From: Clostridia bacterium
GTDB taxonomy: Bacteria; Bacillota; Clostridia; DSM-8532
Assembly (NCBI GenBank): GCA_026418215.1
Contig: JAOABT010000512.1
Span: 1-9,595 of the forward strand
Reading direction: 5' to 3'
Length of the DNA stretch: 9,595 nucleotides
Shown one piece after another: positions 1 through 6,037 of the stretch (its first letter is position 1; the number at the start of each line of letters is the position of its first letter). The notes under the pieces are model-generated. The model was not told the origin of the DNA, did not search any database, and saw only the letters and a program-made list of their open reading frames with translations. The position numbers and the translations under genes are program-made.

Positions 1-23
1 TCGGAGATGTGTATAAGAGACAG
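1..23 (+). other. Residual Nextera/Tn5 sequencing adapter (artefact)
   Basis: Bases 5-23 read AGATGTGTATAAGAGACAG, exactly the 19-bp Tn5 mosaic end used in tagmentation libraries. The preceding TCGG matches the end of the Nextera read-2 adapter. It is library-derived, not genomic. It supplies an accidental ATG at 7-9 whose translation begins MCIRDR, a string typical of untrimmed Nextera contigs. True genomic sequence begins at about base 24. Confidence 0.97.
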
Positions 24-24
24 G

Positions 25-696
25 GGTAATATTGAAATACTAATCGCCACCGATGTGGCGGCCAGAGGCATCGACGTCGACAATGTTGAGGCTGTCTTTA
101 ATTACGATGTTCCAAACGACGAGGAGTATTACGTCCATCGTATCGGACGAACAGGACGCGCAGGCAAAACGGGCAAAGCCTTTACCTTTGTGACCGGGCG
201 TGAGGCTGTTAAGCTTAAGGAAATTCAGCGCTTCACAAAGTCCACCATTGTTCCCATGAAGCCCCCGGCCATGTTAGACATCGAAGAGAAGCAGATAGCC
301 AACGTGCTGGCCTCCATTAAAGAAACCTTTCTTATGGGCCAGCACTTAAGTTACGTTCACTATGTCGAGGAAATGCTGGAGGAGCTCGACCTTCAAACGG
401 AGGGAAACGGCCCTGTGACGACACTCGAAATTGCTGCTGCACTTTTGAAGCAAGCTCTTAAAAAGGCGGCATCACCGGAACAGAATTTGAACAGGCCCAT
501 GGAGAGACCCAGGCAGAGAGATGGCTACAGAGGACAGGGCGGACCGAGAAAAGATGGTCCAAGGCCAAGAAAAGAGGGCTTCCGGAGTAATAGGACACCT
601 GGTAAGGACGAGCAGCGTGGCCTTGGTGGAGCCAGGAAAGAAGGCTTCCGCAGTAAAAGCGCCTCCTCCGGCAAAGGCAAGTGGGACTACAAGTAA
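25..696 (+). CDS. DEAD-box ATP-dependent RNA helicase, C-terminal part (5' truncated)
   Basis: This is the end of a DEAD-box RNA helicase, an ATP-driven enzyme that remodels RNA duplexes and RNA-protein complexes in the cytoplasm (ribosome assembly, mRNA decay, cold adaptation). Only the second RecA-like domain is present. Motif V ([10 protein letters not shown]) and motif VI ([10 protein letters not shown], with the arginine finger region) lie within the first 50 codons; the DEAD box and Walker A are missing beyond the contig edge. A helical stretch follows (about 300-480), then a glycine/arginine/lysine-rich tail of about 70 residues of the kind that binds RNA nonspecifically. In the tail RKEGFRS occurs twice (568-588 and 634-654). 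The tail suggests a CshA/DeaD-type protein, but the subtype cannot be decided without the N-terminus. The apparent ATG at 7 is adapter sequence and must not be used as a start. Confidence 0.95.
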   Translation, partial: GNIEILIATDVAARGIDVDNVEAVFNYDVPNDEEYYVHRIGRTGRAGKTGKAFTFVTGREAVKLKEIQRFTKSTIVPMKPPAMLDIEEKQIANVLASIKETFLMGQHLSYVHYVEEMLEELDLQTEGNGPVTTLEIAAALLKQALKKAASPEQNLNRPMERPRQRDGYRGQGGPRKDGPRPRKEGFRSNRTPGKDEQRGLGGARKEGFRSKSASSGKGKWDYK

Positions 697-783
697 AATC
701 AGTTAATGGCTTGTTTCTTAACCTCCTAAGCTGCAAAGATACAAGCTGCATTTCCATTAACACCGTATAACATTAAGTGCTGT

Positions 784-824
784 AACCTTCTGCCAAAAAT
801 CTTTCGACTTTTGCGCAGAAGGTT
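784..824 (+). other. Strong hairpin downstream of the helicase gene
   Basis: AACCTTCTGC (784-793) pairs perfectly with GCAGAAGGTT (815-824). A second inner stem, CAAAA (794-798) with TTTTG (809-813), extends it. No T-run follows on + (next bases AGGGCGGCGC), and none is evident on the other strand, so it is not a canonical intrinsic terminator. It may stabilise the 3' end of the helicase mRNA, act in Rho-dependent or processed termination, or belong to a small RNA. The structure is clear; the function is unknown. Confidence 0.5.
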
Positions 825-940
825 AGGGCGGCGCAATTCTATAAGCAAATAGACCATTTTCGATCTTTATGGAAATTGTCTTTAATCATCAGATCTGGCG
901 ATATAAAAAGCCGGTCGTTTACCGCCGTGGCTAGTCAAGG

Positions 941-975
941 AGGCTTAAAATCTGGTATAAATAGATTATAAGCCT
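941..975 (+). promoter_or_regulatory. Inverted repeat around an extended -10: putative operator/promoter of the flavodoxin gene
   Basis: AGGCTTAAAATCT (941-953) and AGATTATAAGCCT (963-975) form a 13-bp inverted repeat with one mismatch. The 9-bp centre, together with the last base of the left arm, holds TGGTATAAA (953-961), an extended -10 (TGnTATAAA). A start site near 968 would leave a short leader before the ribosome binding site AAAGGGGG (976-983). No good -35 is seen at 933-938, as is common for extended -10 promoters. The symmetry suggests a repressor site covering the -10. If transcription starts further upstream, the same repeat would instead be an RNA hairpin just before the ribosome binding site. 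Confidence 0.45.
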
Positions 976-991
976 AAAGGGGGTAATACTT

Positions 992-1531
992 GTGAATGAA
1001 AAACGGAAAACGGCAGTCATCTATCGTACCATGTATGGAAGCTCAAAAAAGTATGCGGAATGGATAGCCCAGGAAGTGCAAGGCGACTTATTCGATGGAG
1101 CGAAATTCAACCCAAAGGATTTTGATCGTTATGACACAGTGGTGTTTGGCGGTTCTCTTTATGCTGTGGGAATCCTGGGGTTTGATCTGATTAAGAATAA
1201 CTTTGAACGGTTAAAAAGTAAAAAGGTTATTGTTTACACGGTCGGCGCCTCACCTGCTTATCCTGAGGCTGTTGAAAGCGTGCGTCAAAGCAACTTCAGC
1301 GAAGAAATGAAAAAGACCGTACACTATTTTCACCTGAGGGGCGGCTTTGACTACAAGCGCCTGAACCTGGTTCACAAGGTCATGATGCTTTTACTTAAGC
1401 GGCGGATCAAAAAGAAAAAGCCTGAGGTAAGAAATCGTGATGAAATCGGCATGCTTGCAAGCTATGACAAGCCCATGGACTGGACAAGTAAAAAGGCCAT
1501 TGCTCCTATCGTGGATTGCATCCTTAAATAG
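992..1531 (+). CDS. Flavodoxin-domain protein, HemG/Flavodoxin_5-like
   Basis: A 179-residue single-domain flavodoxin-fold protein, predicted to bind FMN and move electrons in the cytoplasm. The phosphate-binding loop follows the first strand (VIYRTMYGSSKKYAEWIA, residues 9-26). Further FMN loops are likely at GGSLYAV (53-59) and TVGASP (83-88). The C-terminal block FHLRGGFDYKRLNLVHKVMM (113-132) resembles the corresponding region of E. coli HemG, a flavodoxin-type protoporphyrinogen oxidase, but no heme genes are nearby, so heme synthesis is not claimed. The tail is very lysine-rich (RRIKKKKP, 137-144). The start is GTG at 992, set by AAAGGGGG at 976-983 with an 8-base gap; no ATG fits the frame. 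It is monocistronic, with a terminator at 1589. Family assignment is firm; the redox partner is unknown. Confidence 0.85.
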   Translation: MNEKRKTAVIYRTMYGSSKKYAEWIAQEVQGDLFDGAKFNPKDFDRYDTVVFGGSLYAVGILGFDLIKNNFERLKSKKVIVYTVGASPAYPEAVESVRQSNFSEEMKKTVHYFHLRGGFDYKRLNLVHKVMMLLLKRRIKKKKPEVRNRDEIGMLASYDKPMDWTSKKAIAPIVDCILK

Positions 1532-1588
1532 GGCAGGGTATAAAAAGGGAAGAATACTTTGTCTAAAATTAAAGGAATAATCGCACGT

Positions 1589-1622
1589 GGACAGGTCTCT
1601 TGAAAGGCCTGTCCTTTTTGTT
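1589..1622 (+). terminator. Rho-independent terminator of the flavodoxin gene
   Basis: GGACAGG (1589-1595) pairs with CCTGTCC (1608-1614). The stem is extended inward by T1596-G1607, C1597-G1606 and T1598-A1605 around a CTTGAA loop. TTTTT (1615-1619) follows directly. It lies 57 bases after the flavodoxin stop codon. Confidence 0.9.
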
Positions 1623-1759
1623 GCGTTCATATGGTGTGTCATGGATACAATTGGCTATTGATTCGCTACGAAGATATTTGAAATCCGCACAGCAAGGCAG
1701 CGGGTTTTTTTACTGTATGTTTTTCTTTTAATAGTAATAGATTAATCAGACCGATTGCA

Positions 1760-1787
1760 TTGACATTACAAGGGACACTGTTATAAT
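1760..1787 (+). promoter_or_regulatory. Sigma-A-type promoter of larE-metI-metC
   Basis: TTGACA at 1760-1765 and TATAAT at 1782-1787 both match consensus exactly, with a 16-bp spacer. The predicted start near 1794 gives a leader of about 50 bases before larE. That leader is too short for an S-box (SAM-I) riboswitch or T-box, and no such motif is visible, so methionine control by those elements is not supported here. Expression is probably strong. Confidence 0.85.
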
Positions 1788-1846
1788 AAAATAAAAAATA
1801 TCGGATTAGTCGTGAATACATATTATGCAGATAAAGGATGGATACC

Positions 1847-2668
1847 ATGAGTCAAGCAGAAGCTTATGAAAAACTGGATAAATTGAAAACCATGCTAAAA
1901 GACCTCGGGAAGGTTGCTATTGCCTTTTCAGGCGGTGTGGACAGCACTTTTCTTTTAAAGGTGGCCAGCGAAGTGCTGGGTGACAATGTCATCGCTGTAA
2001 CAGCGCGTTCCTCCACCTATCCTGAAAGGGAATACCGTGAGGCCTGCCAATATGCCAAGGAATTTGGCGTCAAGCATATTGTTATTGAATCCGAAGAGCT
2101 TGAGATTGAAGGCTTCGCCGAAAATCCCGTAAACCGCTGCTATTTCTGTAAGAATGAGCTCTTTACCAAGGTTTTAGAGGTTGGCCTCCAATATGGTATT
2201 CCGCATGTCCTCGATGGCTGTAACCGGGATGATCTGGGCGATTACAGACCCGGCATGCAGGCGGCTCGTGAAATTGGCGTACACAGCCCCTTAAAGGAAA
2301 TCGGCATGACTAAGGACGATATCCGTCTGCTTTCCAGGGACATGGGTCTTGCAACCTGGGATAAACAGGCCTTTGCATGCCTTTCTTCAAGATTTCCCTA
2401 CCACCAGAAGATCACCAAGGAAAAGCTGGAAATGGTGGATAAAGCCGAGCAGTATCTCCTGGATCTTGGTTTTAGAAACGTCAGAGTGCGCCATCATGGC
2501 GACATTGCGCGCATTGAGGTTGCAACACACGAGCGTGAGAAATTCTTTACAACCGAAATGATGGACCAGGTGGCGGCCCGCTTTAAGGAAATCGGCTTTA
2601 CCTATACCGCACTGGATTTGCGGGGCTATCGCACAGGCAGCATGAACGAGGGACTCAAAAAGGAGTGA
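1847..2668 (+). CDS. larE: LarE-type ATP-dependent sulfur transferase (PP-loop), cysteine-cluster type
   Basis: LarE adenylates a pyridinium carboxylate (P2CMN) and inserts sulfur, a step in making the nickel-pincer cofactor of lactate racemase and related enzymes. The PP-loop ATP motif SGGVDS lies at residues 28-33 (numbered from the ATG at 1847). NRCYFCKNELF supplies Cys98 and Cys101, and FACLSSRFPY supplies Cys178. The last aligns with the sacrificial Cys176 of L. plantarum LarE. The three-cysteine set is that of the LarE subgroup reported to hold a [4Fe-4S] cluster and use added sulfide catalytically. Length (273 aa) is normal. An ATG at 1838 is in frame, but the ribosome binding sequence AAAGG (1833-1837) abuts it and is correctly spaced for 1847. 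The gene ends 6 bases before metI, so they are co-transcribed. Odd point: no larA, larB or larC is in view, so the substrate may differ. Confidence 0.88.
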   Translation: MSQAEAYEKLDKLKTMLKDLGKVAIAFSGGVDSTFLLKVASEVLGDNVIAVTARSSTYPEREYREACQYAKEFGVKHIVIESEELEIEGFAENPVNRCYFCKNELFTKVLEVGLQYGIPHVLDGCNRDDLGDYRPGMQAAREIGVHSPLKEIGMTKDDIRLLSRDMGLATWDKQAFACLSSRFPYHQKITKEKLEMVDKAEQYLLDLGFRNVRVRHHGDIARIEVATHEREKFFTTEMMDQVAARFKEIGFTYTALDLRGYRTGSMNEGLKKE

Positions 2669-2674
2669 CCTTTT

Positions 2675-3811
2675 ATGGATATCAAAAGCAAAGTGGTTCA
2701 TGGAAGCAAGGGCTATGATCCGGCCACCGGCTCTATAAGCTTTCCAATTTATCAGAGTGCAACCTTCCGGCATCCGGGTCTTAATCAGACCACGGGCTAT
2801 GATTATTCCCGCTTGCAGAATCCCACGCGTGAAGAACTGGAGAATACTCTGGCGGCACTAGAAAACGGGAAAGCCGGGTTTGCCTTTACAAGCGGCATGG
2901 CGGCTATTACCTCAATGATGGAGCTGTTTAAAAGCGGAGATCATTTTATGGTGACCGATGACCTCTATGGGGGAACCTATCGTTTGTTTGAAGAGCTCTT
3001 GGTAAAACGGGGCATGACCTTCACCTATGTGGACACCCGTGATTTCAGTCAGATAGAAAAAGCGCTGAAGGACGAAACCAGGGCCATTTTTATAGAGTCA
3101 CCCTCCAATCCCATGATGAAGGTGGCCGATATCAAGGCCATTGCGGATTTGGCCAAGAGCAGGGGTATGCTTCTTATCGTCGATAATACCTTCCTGACTC
3201 CGCTCTATCAAAGACCTCTGGAGCTTGGAGCGGATGTCGTGGTGCATAGCGGAACTAAATATCTGGGCGGACATAATGACACCCTTGCAGGTTTTTTAGT
3301 TATGAACAGCCCGGAGCTGATCGAGCGCATGAAGCTTATTCAGAAGACCACAGGTGCCAGTTTACCACCCTTCGACAGCTGGCTTATACTCCGGGGTATT
3401 AAAACCCTGTCTGTCAGGATGCAGCGGCAAAGCGAAAATGCGCTTGCCATAGCCCATTGGCTAAAAAAGCATCCGCTGGTCGATAAGGTCTATTATGTCG
3501 GGCTTCCCGAGCACGAGGGCCACGATGTCTCAATAAAACAGGCTGCAGGCTTTGGTGCCATGATCTCTTTTACGGTTATAGAAGAACGCCTTGTCGAGAG
3601 GATTCTGGGAAAGGTCAAGCTCATCGCCTTTGCGGAGAGCCTTGGCGGAGTGGAAAGCCTCATCACCTATCCGGTTCTTCAAACTCACGCGGCCATTCCT
3701 AAGGAAATCCGGGATAGAATCGGAGTTAATGAGCGCCTTCTTCGGCTGTCCGTTGGCATTGAGGATGTCCAAGATTTAATAGGCGACCTGGAACAGGCAT
3801 TAAGGGATTAA
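2675..3811 (+). CDS. metI: Cystathionine gamma-synthase / O-acylhomoserine thiolyase-like PLP enzyme (MetI type)
   Basis: A 378-residue Cys/Met-metabolism PLP enzyme (fold type I), cytoplasmic. The Schiff-base lysine is Lys195 in HSGTKYLGGH. Asp170 in IVDNTF should bind the PLP pyridine nitrogen; SGMAA (73-77) and the DLYGGTYR loop (96-103) are phosphate/cofactor contacts. NPTREELENTLAALE and the block PPFDSWLILRGIKTLSVRM are closest, from memory, to B. subtilis MetI, which joins cysteine or sulfide to O-acetylhomoserine on the way to methionine. AESLGGVESLITYP (320-333) is the family C-terminal signature. Its ribosome binding site AAGGAG (2660-2665) sits on the last codons of larE, so the two are translationally close. 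Members of this family swap between synthase, lyase and thiolyase activities, so the family is near certain but the exact reaction is moderate. Cystathionine gamma-lyase is the main alternative. Confidence 0.85.
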   Translation: MDIKSKVVHGSKGYDPATGSISFPIYQSATFRHPGLNQTTGYDYSRLQNPTREELENTLAALENGKAGFAFTSGMAAITSMMELFKSGDHFMVTDDLYGGTYRLFEELLVKRGMTFTYVDTRDFSQIEKALKDETRAIFIESPSNPMMKVADIKAIADLAKSRGMLLIVDNTFLTPLYQRPLELGADVVVHSGTKYLGGHNDTLAGFLVMNSPELIERMKLIQKTTGASLPPFDSWLILRGIKTLSVRMQRQSENALAIAHWLKKHPLVDKVYYVGLPEHEGHDVSIKQAAGFGAMISFTVIEERLVERILGKVKLIAFAESLGGVESLITYPVLQTHAAIPKEIRDRIGVNERLLRLSVGIEDVQDLIGDLEQALRD

Positions 3812-3936
3812 TACCACAAAAGTTTGATTAGGTTAAGCGTGCCGCACGAAAAAGAGCCAAACAAAGAAAAAAGATCAAGGTCACACTATATGTACCTTAT
3901 TAGAAACCGGCGTATATGCCGTTAAGGGGGCTGACC
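3812..3936 (+). other. metI-metC intergenic spacer with small hairpins
   Basis: These 125 bases hold no gene, no intrinsic terminator and no convincing promoter, so metC is probably read from the larE promoter. Two small dyads are visible. AAGGT (3877-3881) with ACCTT (3894-3898) continues as ACA/TGT around a CTATA loop. CGGC (3908-3911) pairs with GCCG (3918-3921) just before the metC ribosome binding site. Either could tune metC translation or mRNA stability; neither has a known match. Confidence 0.35.
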
Positions 3937-5073
3937 ATGAAATTTGGAACAAAGCTAGTCCATGAGCAAGCCATAGATCAACAGACCGGAGCGCTGAGCA
4001 TCCCCATTTATCAGGTATCGACCTATCATCAGGCCGATATCGATAATCCTCCCGAGTTTGATTACTCGCGTTCGGGAAATCCGACAAGGAAGGCCCTTGA
4101 GGAGATCGCAGCAAAGCTTGAAGGCGGTGATAAGGCCTTTGCCTTTGCATCGGGTATGGCGGCAACCTCTTCGGTGCTGTCCATCTTTTCAGCGGGCGAT
4201 CATATTGTTATTTGTGAGGATGTATATGGTGGAACCTTCCGAATCTCCAACGGCCTGTTCCGCAGGCTGGGAGTTGAAATCACCTTTGTGGATGCCGGCA
4301 AGACCGAGGAAATAAAAAAGGCTGTGAAAGCCAACACCAAGGCCATTTTTCTAGAAACACCGTCCAATCCTCTTTTAAAGATTACCGATCTTAAAGCTGC
4401 TATTGGGTTTGCCAAAGAAAAGGACTTGCTGGTCATAGTTGATAACACCTTCATGTCGCCCTACCTTCAAAGGCCTTTAGAGTTGGGTGCCGATATCGTT
4501 ATTCACAGTGCCACTAAGTTTATTGGAGGACATAGTGATGTGGTTGGCGGGCTGGTTGTTGTAAAGGGGAAAGACCTCGCGCACAAGGTCTATTATGTAC
4601 AAAACGGTTTTGGAGCCATTCTCGGGCCTCAGGATTGCTGGCTTTTGATGAGAGGGCTTAAAACTCTGAAAATAAGAATGGATGTTCAGCAGAAGAATGC
4701 GGAGAAGCTTGCGCAGTGGCTTTTAGAGCAGCCTGAAGTCGAGCAGGTCTTCTATCCCGGCCTTCCCGACCACCCGGGGCGTTCCGTTCATTTGTCTCAA
4801 GCCGATGGCCCCGGTGCTGTGCTTTCCTTTAAAACCAGAACGGTAGAGCAGGCAAGAAACTGGATGAAGAACGTCAAGCTGGCGGCTGTCGCTGTGAGCC
4901 TCGGCGGCGTTGAGACCATTGCCTCGTACCCCGTCAAGATGTCCCATGCCTCCATGCCCTTGAAAGAGCGCGAAAGGCTCGGTATCACCGACAACCTCAT
5001 CCGTGTATCTCTCGGCATAGAGGAATTTGATGATCTTACGGAGGATTTTGGCAGGGCCTTTCGAAATGAATGA
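3937..5073 (+). CDS. metC: Cystathionine beta-lyase-like PLP enzyme (MetC type)
   Basis: A second Cys/Met-metabolism PLP enzyme, also 378 residues from the ATG at 3937 and clearly paralogous to the preceding gene. The PLP lysine is Lys194 (HSATKFIGGHSD), with Asp169 in IVDNTF, SGMAA at 72-76 and DVYGGTFR at 95-102. FDYSRSGNPTRKALE, GPQDCWLLMRGLKTLKIRM and AVSLGGVETIASYP fit B. subtilis MetC, which cleaves cystathionine to homocysteine, pyruvate and ammonia, the step after MetI. Such enzymes also release sulfide from cysteine. An in-frame ATG at 3916 was rejected because TAAGGGGG (3923-3930) lies inside that extension and is correctly spaced (6 bases) for 3937. The metI-metC order matches the B. 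subtilis metIC operon. Cystathionine gamma-lyase remains possible, since the two subfamilies share these motifs. Confidence 0.83.
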   Translation: MKFGTKLVHEQAIDQQTGALSIPIYQVSTYHQADIDNPPEFDYSRSGNPTRKALEEIAAKLEGGDKAFAFASGMAATSSVLSIFSAGDHIVICEDVYGGTFRISNGLFRRLGVEITFVDAGKTEEIKKAVKANTKAIFLETPSNPLLKITDLKAAIGFAKEKDLLVIVDNTFMSPYLQRPLELGADIVIHSATKFIGGHSDVVGGLVVVKGKDLAHKVYYVQNGFGAILGPQDCWLLMRGLKTLKIRMDVQQKNAEKLAQWLLEQPEVEQVFYPGLPDHPGRSVHLSQADGPGAVLSFKTRTVEQARNWMKNVKLAAVAVSLGGVETIASYPVKMSHASMPLKERERLGITDNLIRVSLGIEEFDDLTEDFGRAFRNE

Positions 5074-5156
5074 TACTTCTGGCAATTGTAAAGGACAAGT
5101 GACAAGCCTGATGCATACCATGGTTATAGAATGATTCCTTTGAAGGGAGATATATT

Positions 5157-5798
5157 ATGCATCAGGATTGGAGCGTATTAGCCAACCTGCCGCTTGCTTC
5201 AGGGGCAGAGCAAGAGTATGCGTATTCGCAGAATTTCAATATGCCAGCAGCACCAACAGACGATTATCGGGATTTTCCGGGCATCTCGCAGCCCATGCAA
5301 CCCACGCAGCCGATGCAGACCTCAACCCCGACAAGTCCCATTTCGCAAATGACAACAGATGACATCTATACCTATCCCCAGAATTTGCAGGGAGCCCTCA
5401 AACTGATTGAAGATGCGGTTGCAGCTGAAAACGAGGACCGCCTTTTCTATCAGTATCTCATTGATCAGGCACCGACCGAGGAGGAAAAGGAGATCATAAG
5501 GGGAATCCGTGAAAACGAAATCACCCACTATTCCCTTTTCAGGCAAATTTACAGCCAACTGACAGGCAAAATGCTGCCCCCCGGAGCGCAGCAGCCCGTT
5601 TCTGCACCTGTCTCCTATTGTGAAGGCCTAAAAAAGGCGATCCGCGGAGAACAGAATGCCGTCATCAAATACCGTCAGATATTGTTCGCACTTCAGAACC
5701 GCGTCCACATCAATATGCTGACTGAAATCATCACCGATGAAATCCGCCATGGCAGCCTATATAACTACATCTATGCTAAGAATGGCTGCAAAGCCTGA
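5157..5798 (+). CDS. Ferritin-like (rubrerythrin-type) diiron protein with Pro/Met/Gln-rich N-terminus
   Basis: A 213-residue protein whose C-terminal part (about 75-208) is a four-helix ferritin-like domain made of two similar halves. Candidate iron ligands are complete: Glu91 (AAENEDRLFYQYL), Glu121 and His124 (ENEITHYSLF), Glu165 (RGEQNAVIKYRQI), Glu195 and His198 (TDEIRHGSLY). Such proteins bind a diiron centre and act in peroxide or oxygen reduction or iron handling. No rubredoxin Cys4 domain follows, so it is not a classical rubrerythrin. The first 70 residues are low-complexity with a Pro/Gln/Met/Thr/Ser stretch (41-65), probably disordered; no signal peptide is seen. The start is supported by GAAGGGAG (5142-5149). 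It lies 83 bases after metC with no terminator between, so partial read-through is possible. A spore-associated or encapsulated role is conceivable but unsupported. Confidence 0.8.
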   Translation: MHQDWSVLANLPLASGAEQEYAYSQNFNMPAAPTDDYRDFPGISQPMQPTQPMQTSTPTSPISQMTTDDIYTYPQNLQGALKLIEDAVAAENEDRLFYQYLIDQAPTEEEKEIIRGIRENEITHYSLFRQIYSQLTGKMLPPGAQQPVSAPVSYCEGLKKAIRGEQNAVIKYRQILFALQNRVHINMLTEIITDEIRHGSLYNYIYAKNGCKA

Positions 5799-5845
5799 AA
5801 TATGCTGTGATTAGAGCCTTAAGGATATATTTAAGCCGGGCAAGC

Positions 5846-5881
5846 AATAGATAGGGTTGAACGCAATCCTATCTATTTTTT
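5846..5881 (+). terminator. Rho-independent terminator after the ferritin-like gene
   Basis: AATAGATAGG (5846-5855) pairs with CCTATCTATT (5868-5877). The stem is extended inward by a G-T pair and two A-T pairs around a GAACGC loop, and a T-run (5876-5881) completes it. It closes the transcript that includes the ferritin-like gene and possibly larE-metI-metC. Confidence 0.9.
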
Positions 5882-5963
5882 ATCAGCAAAAGGCCATTCA
5901 TACGGAAAACGAATCAAAACAAGCAGCTTACCTTAATAAGAAGCAGGGAATGTAGGCGTAGTA

Positions 5964-5992
5964 TTGGCGTTTCTAGCGACATGGTATAGAAT
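5964..5992 (+). promoter_or_regulatory. Promoter of the HAD phosphatase gene
   Basis: TTGGCG (5964-5969) and TAGAAT (5987-5992) are separated by 17 bp and lie 45 bases before the start codon. Each hexamer keeps most consensus bases. The preceding terminator at 5846-5881 makes an independent promoter here necessary. Confidence 0.55.
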
Positions 5993-6037
5993 GACATGAG
6001 GGTGCCAAAAGCCAGAGTTTAAGGAGGAGCTTTAAGC

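Noticed and set aside
7..24. ATG at 7 as the start of the helicase fragment
   Set aside because: It lies inside the Nextera adapter; the gene is truncated at its 5' end.
1685..1711. CCGC...GCGG hairpin followed by seven Ts, a possible terminator upstream of larE
   Set aside because: The stem is only 4 bp with an 11-base loop, and no gene ends nearby after the clear terminator at 1589-1622.
1838..1846. Upstream ATG of larE at 1838
   Set aside because: It abuts the ribosome binding sequence AAAGG; the ATG at 1847 has proper spacing.
1623..1846. S-box or T-box riboswitch before larE-metI-metC
   Set aside because: The predicted leader is about 50 bases, and no recognisable conserved riboswitch motifs were seen by eye.
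3916..3936. Upstream ATG of metC at 3916
   Set aside because: The ribosome binding site TAAGGGGG lies within this extension and points to 3937.
5099..5132. GTGACA ... TAGAAT as a promoter for the ferritin-like gene
   Set aside because: The spacer is 22 bp, too long; no better -35 is present, so the promoter was left uncalled.
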